A stretch of 8,554 nucleotides of DNA from DAONLM01 sp035406685. GTDB lineage: Bacteria > Spirochaetota > GWE2-31-10 > MWDO01. Positions 5,024 to 8,554 of the stretch are shown in pieces. The position numbers and the translations under genes are program-made. The stretch is from NCBI GenBank assembly GCA_035406685.1, contig DAONLM010000131.1, positions 1 through 8,554 of the forward strand, given 5' to 3'. How positions within the stretch are numbered: the stretch's first letter is position 1; each line of letters opens with the position of its first letter. The notes below the pieces were generated by a model. That model did not search any database and was not told the DNA's origin. It saw only the letters and a list, made by a program, of their open reading frames with translations.

Positions 5024-7396
5024 TTACTTCTTTATCAAGATCATTGCACTTGCAGGTTTTATCTCTATATTTCCACCAGAAATCTCTCTTAATTCTTTTG
5101 TCCCAGCAACCCTTTCATCAACAACTACTTTATATTTACCATCCGGTATAGTATAAGTAGCACTATTATTAACATCCGAATTAACAAAACCAAATATCTT
5201 ATTACCAATTATTACCCCTAAGGAATTCTTATTGTCATTTTTAAGAATTACTACATCTTCTGGTTTACTCTTTGTAAAAAGAGGATCGCTCTTTCTTAGT
5301 TCAATCAATCCTTTGTAATAATCCAATAGATCCTGATTTAATTGAATGTATTCATAATTTATATAATTGGTATCATTGTCTGCTGAATATGAATTGGGAG
5401 ATGGGGTTAAATATATGATATTATCTGAACTTTTGCCAATCTCTCCTTTATTAGTGATCTCTGGTATAACTCCTTTTAAGTCCGGAGTAATTTTCCCCCT
5501 TCCCCATTCCTGTCCCAAATGTAACATTATTGGTCCCTGACACAAAAACAAAGCTACTGCTCCAACCTTTGAAGCATTCATGAGTCGTGGAGAAAATTTT
5601 AAATAAGCCTTAATATCAGTAATTCTATTTATCTCCCCTTTCTCATTTTTAAATTTATATTCACCACTCGAAATTCTTATATTATCCCCAAGTGTAGTAT
5701 CATCATGACTCTCTATGTAATTAACGGATTGATATGAAAAACCACCAGATATCCCCTTCCAGTAATCACCAAATTTAAAAGCATTATTTGCATTTCCTAA
5801 CATAAAAGATGCTGACTCTTTATTTGGTCTATTATCACCCCTTATTGTTCCTCTTATACCGTCATTCCAGTATGACCAACCAACATCTATAAAATCTTTT
5901 TTAGTAGTGGTGCTTTTGCCAGCAGTCCATGGTTCTGCAATAATAATTGCCTTTGGATTTATCTTTAAAGCCTCTTCTTTAATAAGTTTTATTGTCTCTA
6001 AATCGTGACAACCAGCAAGATCAAACCTAAATCCATCAATATGATACTCTGTCATCCAGTATTTTATAGAATCAAGAATCAATCTTCTTACCATTGGCCT
6101 TCTACTTTCTGTCTCATTACCGCAACCAGTATTTGATTCTTTTTTAAAATAAAAATCATAGTCAGTATATTTTAAAGGATTTTCATCATACTGAGAGACA
6201 TGGTTATAAACAACATCAAGGATCACAGCAATTCCATTCTTATGAAGTTCTCTAACAAGTTCTTTAAATTCATTAACTGCTCTACCTTCTGCCCCGCTCC
6301 ATTTATCTGGCTCTATTGTCCCATCTGTTGCATAATATGATTCTGGTGCAAAAAAGTTTGAAGTCATATAGCCCCAGTAATTTTGAGCATAACCATTCCA
6401 TGTATTTTTCATATAATAGGGTTTGCCATCCTTATTCTTTACTTCTTTATTATAAGGTGGTTCAATATTACAAAATTCATGAATAGGCAAAAATTCAACT
6501 GCATTTACTCCTAATTTTTTTAGATATTTTATGCCTCCAACTTCTGCATCAATCATCCCTTTATATTTACCAGGATATTTTGATTTGGCACTCGGATGAG
6601 CGGTTATGTCTCTTATATGCATCTCCATAATTATTGCATTGCTTATATCCAATCCTACTGGCTTTGTCCCCTGCCAGTCAAATTTTGAAGTATCAACTAT
6701 AACTGTTCTATTTTTTTGAGGAAATCTATTATATTGAGCAACAGCCTTTGAATAAGGATCGGCAACGACTATATCATCATCAATAAGAGGTTTTACTGGC
6801 TCAAAAGCATAACTTCTTTCCACAATCTTATAGCCATAATATTTTCCCCATAAAGTCCCATCTATCACGCATTCAAATACCTGATTTCCATCATTTACCA
6901 TATCATACTCTTTTCCAACTGAATCATCCAGTTTATCAAAAATAACAAGTTTTACCTTTTTGCCTCTCGGTACAAAATATCTGAAAATAGACTTACCATT
7001 TTCAAAAAAATATCCCAATGGCTTATCAGAATATATCTTATTCAAAGCCTCCTGGATTAAAATAGATTTGTCAATTATTATACTCTCCTTCTGTTTTGTA
7101 GGAGAATAGGTAAAGATCAATTGATAATCTGCATCAATTTTAAATTGTTCTTTTGTCTTTATTATGACAAAAGGGCCTTTTCTTTCAATGGATTGAATCT
7201 CAATTGAAGGTTCAATAACAAACTTAATCTTTTTAAAATCAGCATCTTTTTGAGGTAAACCAGTCAAATTTGCCTTTATTGTCATTGAGTCTTGAAGTTC
7301 AGCAGATTTAAAAAATATTTTTTTATCTTTATCTGCCGAAATAAAAACTAATAAGATAGCAATAATACAAAATAAAATAAAAAATTTTTTGTTCAT
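5024..7396 (-). CDS. Secreted pullulanase/isoamylase-type alpha-1,6-glucan debranching enzyme (GH13)
   Basis: This is a 790-residue exported enzyme (numbering from the chosen ATG). Residues 1-21 form a signal peptide: MNKK, a long hydrophobic core, then ISA before DKDKK. An N-terminal beta domain spans about 25-110 and a CBM48-like module about 125-215. The GH13 barrel shows MEMHIRD (257-263), NYWGYM (339-344), region I DVVYNH (394-399), region II GFRFDLAG with nucleophile D459, region III AEPWTAG with acid E488, region IV ESHDD with D565, and GQEWGR (628-633). A C-terminal beta domain ends in SAMILIKK. All three catalytic acids are present. Such enzymes cut alpha-1,6 branch points in pullulan, starch or glycogen. 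The classic type I YNWGYDP motif is absent, so pullulanase versus isoamylase preference is open. An ATG at 7408 would add four residues but lacks a ribosome binding site, whereas GGGGG (7406-7402) lies 5 nt before the ATG at 7396. Confidence 0.88.
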   Translation of the reverse strand: MNKKFFILFCIIAILLVFISADKDKKIFFKSAELQDSMTIKANLTGLPQKDADFKKIKFVIEPSIEIQSIERKGPFVIIKTKEQFKIDADYQLIFTYSPTKQKESIIIDKSILIQEALNKIYSDKPLGYFFENGKSIFRYFVPRGKKVKLVIFDKLDDSVGKEYDMVNDGNQVFECVIDGTLWGKYYGYKIVERSYAFEPVKPLIDDDIVVADPYSKAVAQYNRFPQKNRTVIVDTSKFDWQGTKPVGLDISNAIIMEMHIRDITAHPSAKSKYPGKYKGMIDAEVGGIKYLKKLGVNAVEFLPIHEFCNIEPPYNKEVKNKDGKPYYMKNTWNGYAQNYWGYMTSNFFAPESYYATDGTIEPDKWSGAEGRAVNEFKELVRELHKNGIAVILDVVYNHVSQYDENPLKYTDYDFYFKKESNTGCGNETESRRPMVRRLILDSIKYWMTEYHIDGFRFDLAGCHDLETIKLIKEEALKINPKAIIIAEPWTAGKSTTTKKDFIDVGWSYWNDGIRGTIRGDNRPNKESASFMLGNANNAFKFGDYWKGISGGFSYQSVNYIESHDDTTLGDNIRISSGEYKFKNEKGEINRITDIKAYLKFSPRLMNASKVGAVALFLCQGPIMLHLGQEWGRGKITPDLKGVIPEITNKGEIGKSSDNIIYLTPSPNSYSADNDTNYINYEYIQLNQDLLDYYKGLIELRKSDPLFTKSKPEDVVILKNDNKNSLGVIIGNKIFGFVNSDVNNSATYTIPDGKYKVVVDERVAGTKELREISGGNIEIKPASAMILIKK

Positions 7397-7401
7397 AAAA
7401 A

Positions 7402-7406
7402 CCCCC
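7402..7406 (-). promoter_or_regulatory. Ribosome binding site that decides the debranching-enzyme start
   Basis: GGGGG on the minus strand lies 5 nt before the ATG at 7396. The upstream in-frame ATG at 7408 overlaps the first G of this run and is preceded only by A/T, so the shorter protein with the cleaner signal peptide MNKKFF is favoured. Confidence 0.65.
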
Positions 7407-7424
7407 ATTTTAATTTTTTAAAAA

Positions 7425-7453
7425 ATTATAGAAAAAAAGACTATTAAAGTCAA
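7425..7453 (-). promoter_or_regulatory. Sigma-70-type promoter of the debranching-enzyme gene
   Basis: On the minus strand TTGACT (7453-7448) and a perfect TATAAT (7430-7425) are separated by 17 nt. The transcript would start close to 7418, about 20 nt before the ATG at 7396. The gene is therefore transcribed on its own, not only by read-through from the lipoprotein gene upstream. Confidence 0.8.
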
Positions 7454-7518
7454 GAAAAAAAAATTTGTTACTTAAATTAAAGAGACCAGAGAAACAACTT
7501 AGAATTTTATAAAATTAC

Positions 7519-7534
7519 TACGACAATTGTCGTA
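7519..7534. promoter_or_regulatory. 16-bp perfect palindrome, candidate operator
   Basis: TACGACAATTGTCGTA reads the same on both strands and contains the only C/G-bearing symmetric block in this A/T-rich spacer. It sits 65 bp upstream of the -35 box of the debranching-enzyme promoter and about 30 bp after the lipoprotein stop codon. Its even symmetry suits a dimeric repressor or activator. As RNA it could form a 6-bp hairpin with a 4-nt loop, but no T-run follows on the minus strand, so a terminator is less likely. No known operator consensus is assigned. Confidence 0.5.
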
Positions 7535-7562
7535 CTTTAAATTTAAAATCTACTGAAATTAC

Positions 7563-7608
7563 ACTATTGTAAAAAAGAATCTCTTATCTCTTTACCCTTT
7601 ACAATAGT
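7563..7608. repeat. 11-bp inverted repeat at the 3' end of the lipoprotein gene
   Basis: ACTATTGTAAA (7563-7573) and TTTACAATAGT (7598-7608) are exact reverse complements separated by 24 nt. The pair covers the last codons and stop of the lipoprotein gene. No T-run follows on the minus strand, so it is not a typical intrinsic terminator. It could protect the 3' end of the mRNA or be chance. Confidence 0.4.
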
Positions 7609-8088
7609 ATGAGATTTAATATAATACTTTTTGTCAATCAAAACACACTCGATTATTTCATAAAAATCAAATTCCACATTAAACCATAAATTCATAAAAA
7701 TTACTTTTTTAGGATTAGTGTCTCTATAAATTCTAACAATTTCATATTCTATTCTATTAAGATATCTTGTTTTAAATAAATAATCGTAATTCTTTTTTAT
7801 GTTTTCTATGCCTTCTATCTTCTTACTTTTATCAAAACAGGATATTTCTTTTCCAGCCTCATCACTATATTGAAATATAGCATCTTCAGAATAGCATTTT
7901 GCAATTTCATCTATTTTTTTCTTCATAATGGCTTCAACAAATCTATTATATAATAACTCTATATCATCTGTTGTATCTTCTTCTTTAATTATAGGGATAT
8001 CTTCAATCTTTTCTTTAATCTCTTTATGAGAACAATTAACAAGAAGAAATGAAAATAGCAAAAAAATAATTATCTTTCTTAAAAGCAT
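7564..8088 (-). CDS. Small lipoprotein with NTF2-like (SnoaL/DUF4440-type) domain
   Basis: This 174-residue protein begins MLLRK, followed by a hydrophobic stretch ending LLVNC at 15-19. That is a lipobox with Asn before the lipidated Cys19, a form tolerated in spirochaetes. A charged linker (20-40) precedes a domain of about 125 residues. It starts with helices IELLYNRFVEAIMKKKIDEIAKCYSEDA (43-70), then KIEGIENIKKNYDYLF (90-105), then a curved set of beta strands ending near 160. This is the usual order of NTF2-like/SnoaL folds, which bind small molecules or act as minor enzymes. No catalytic residue can be named, so the function is unknown. AGGAGA (8098-8093) lies 4 nt before the ATG. The debranching-enzyme gene follows in the same direction 167 nt downstream but has its own promoter. 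No confident promoter for this gene was found. Confidence 0.75.
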   Translation of the reverse strand: MLLRKIIIFLLFSFLLVNCSHKEIKEKIEDIPIIKEEDTTDDIELLYNRFVEAIMKKKIDEIAKCYSEDAIFQYSDEAGKEISCFDKSKKIEGIENIKKNYDYLFKTRYLNRIEYEIVRIYRDTNPKKVIFMNLWFNVEFDFYEIIECVLIDKKYYIKSHTIVKGKEIRDSFLQ

Positions 8089-8133
8089 ATTCTCTCCTAT
8101 GGTAGGGATATATTGTTTAAAAAATCGTCATAT

Positions 8134-8146
8134 ACTTATCATAAGT
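8134..8146. repeat. Short palindrome ACTTAT-C-ATAAGT between divergent genes
   Basis: Six-base arms around one central C lie 46 bp upstream of the lipoprotein start and in the space shared with the divergent right-edge gene. The inner TTATCATAAG also occurs at 287-296, right after the outermost GGGACAGACC repeat. It may be an operator, but short A/T palindromes are common here. Confidence 0.3.
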
Positions 8147-8189
8147 TAAAATTTATTTTTAACTAAGGGGGAGATTTTATTTTTATGCA

Positions 8190-8282
8190 ATTTTTTTAAT
8201 TTTTTTTTAAAAAGTTGTAAAGGATTTTCTTAAAAATTTTGTGATTAATATATAGAAATATTTTTTGTATTTGGAGGTAAAA
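8190..8282 (+). promoter_or_regulatory. Leader of the right-edge gene, sharing a 44-bp core with the transposase leader
   Basis: Bases 8215-8258 are identical to the reverse complement of 108-151. Upstream of the core both copies are T-rich and loosely similar; downstream both reach GGAGG (here 8273-8277) and an ATG, after which similarity stops. The GGAGG lies 5 nt before the ATG at 8283. The conserved block probably contains the promoter and transcript start. The GGGACAGACC repeats found at the left copy are absent here. Confidence 0.65.
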
Positions 8283-8554
8283 ATGTTACAATTTGATTTT
8301 GTTATTAATGATTCTTTATTTAGTAAAATTAAAATCTTAACAGAGAAAAATAATAAAGGATTATCAGAAATAATAAGGGAAGTAATAAATACAATGCTGC
8401 CTTTTTTGAAGAAAAAGCATTTAACAGAGGAAAGAAGAAAGAGAGATTATCCTTCTGTAAATGCTACAAAAAGAGTAAGAGTATTTCTGGAAGAGAAAAT
8501 TTATAATGAATTAAAACAGATACACGATACTTTGAATACTTTTAGTATCGCTGT
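8283..8554 (+). CDS. Unrecognised protein with two ribbon-helix-helix-like modules, N-terminal part, cut by window edge
   Basis: An open frame of 90 codons runs from ATG at 8283 to the window end without a stop, behind a strong GGAGG site. The start reads MLQFDFVINDSLFSKIKIL. It has a short beta strand (LQFDFVIND), a helix (SLFSKIKILTEKN), and a second helix after GLSEIIREVINTML. After a basic linker (KKKHLTEERRKRDYPSV) the same layout recurs: strand RVRVFLEE, helix KIYNELKQIHDTLN, then TFSIA where a second helix should begin. This strand-helix-helix pattern resembles ribbon-helix-helix DNA-binding proteins, here apparently in tandem. I do not recognise a named family. Sharing its leader with a transposase gene suggests a role linked to that element, for example as a regulator, but this is inference from the leader and fold pattern only. 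Confidence 0.65.
   Translation, partial: MLQFDFVINDSLFSKIKILTEKNNKGLSEIIREVINTMLPFLKKKHLTEERRKRDYPSVNATKRVRVFLEEKIYNELKQIHDTLNTFSIA

Noticed and set aside
7319..7396. Cys in the signal peptide of the debranching enzyme considered as a lipobox
   Set aside because: The Cys lies in the middle of the hydrophobic core after Phe (ILFC), whereas an ISA cleavage site follows at the end of the core.
7519..7534. Palindrome considered as an intrinsic terminator of the lipoprotein gene
   Set aside because: The stem is only 6 bp and no T-run follows on the minus strand, so an operator fits better.
6..8258. Whole window considered as one composite transposon bounded by the inverted leaders
   Set aside because: The interior genes are ordinary housekeeping or envelope genes with individual promoters and similar base composition, no second transposase or target duplication is visible, and the repeated part is only the leader.

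Overview
This is an AT-rich bacterial window with five complete protein genes, plus one gene fragment cut off at each edge. Three observations hint at an anaerobic, motile, diderm bacterium, possibly spirochaete-like: the strong A/T bias, a chemoreceptor with a c-type heme motif, and a lipoprotein with a loose Asn-Cys lipobox. The lineage is a guess and no marker gene is present to fix it.

Layout. The left edge (1-82, minus strand) holds the N-terminus of a Y1/REP-associated (IS200-like) transposase. Its upstream region carries a family of GGGACAGACC repeats: one inverted copy lies inside the transposase reading frame, and three direct copies lie at 196, 231 and 271. A promoter and TTG-start gene follow at 474-2363 (plus), encoding a membrane-anchored glycosyltransferase 2 fused to a PlsC-like acyltransferase. 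It meets head-on, with a 4-nt overlap, a minus-strand operon of two genes: a heme-motif methyl-accepting chemotaxis protein (4800-3052) and a HAD phosphatase (3052-2360) joined by a TAATG stop/start overlap. The operon has a canonical TTGACA/TATACT promoter. Next, also on minus, is a secreted pullulanase-type debranching enzyme (7396-5024) with its own TTGACT/TATAAT promoter and a clear intrinsic terminator. A small NTF2-like lipoprotein (8088-7564, minus) lies upstream of it. At the right edge (8283 onward, plus) begins an unrecognised protein that looks like two tandem ribbon-helix-helix modules.

How the parts relate. The middle genes look like ordinary cell-envelope, sensing and starch-degrading functions, each under its own promoter, with no sign of one shared pathway. 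The most unusual signal links the two edges. The leader in front of the left transposase and the leader in front of the right RHH-like gene share an identical 44-bp core, in inverted orientation about 8 kb apart, although the two encoded proteins are unrelated. This suggests either a common promoter/operator for a mobile-element family and a DNA-binding protein, or a duplicated leader that moved with an element.
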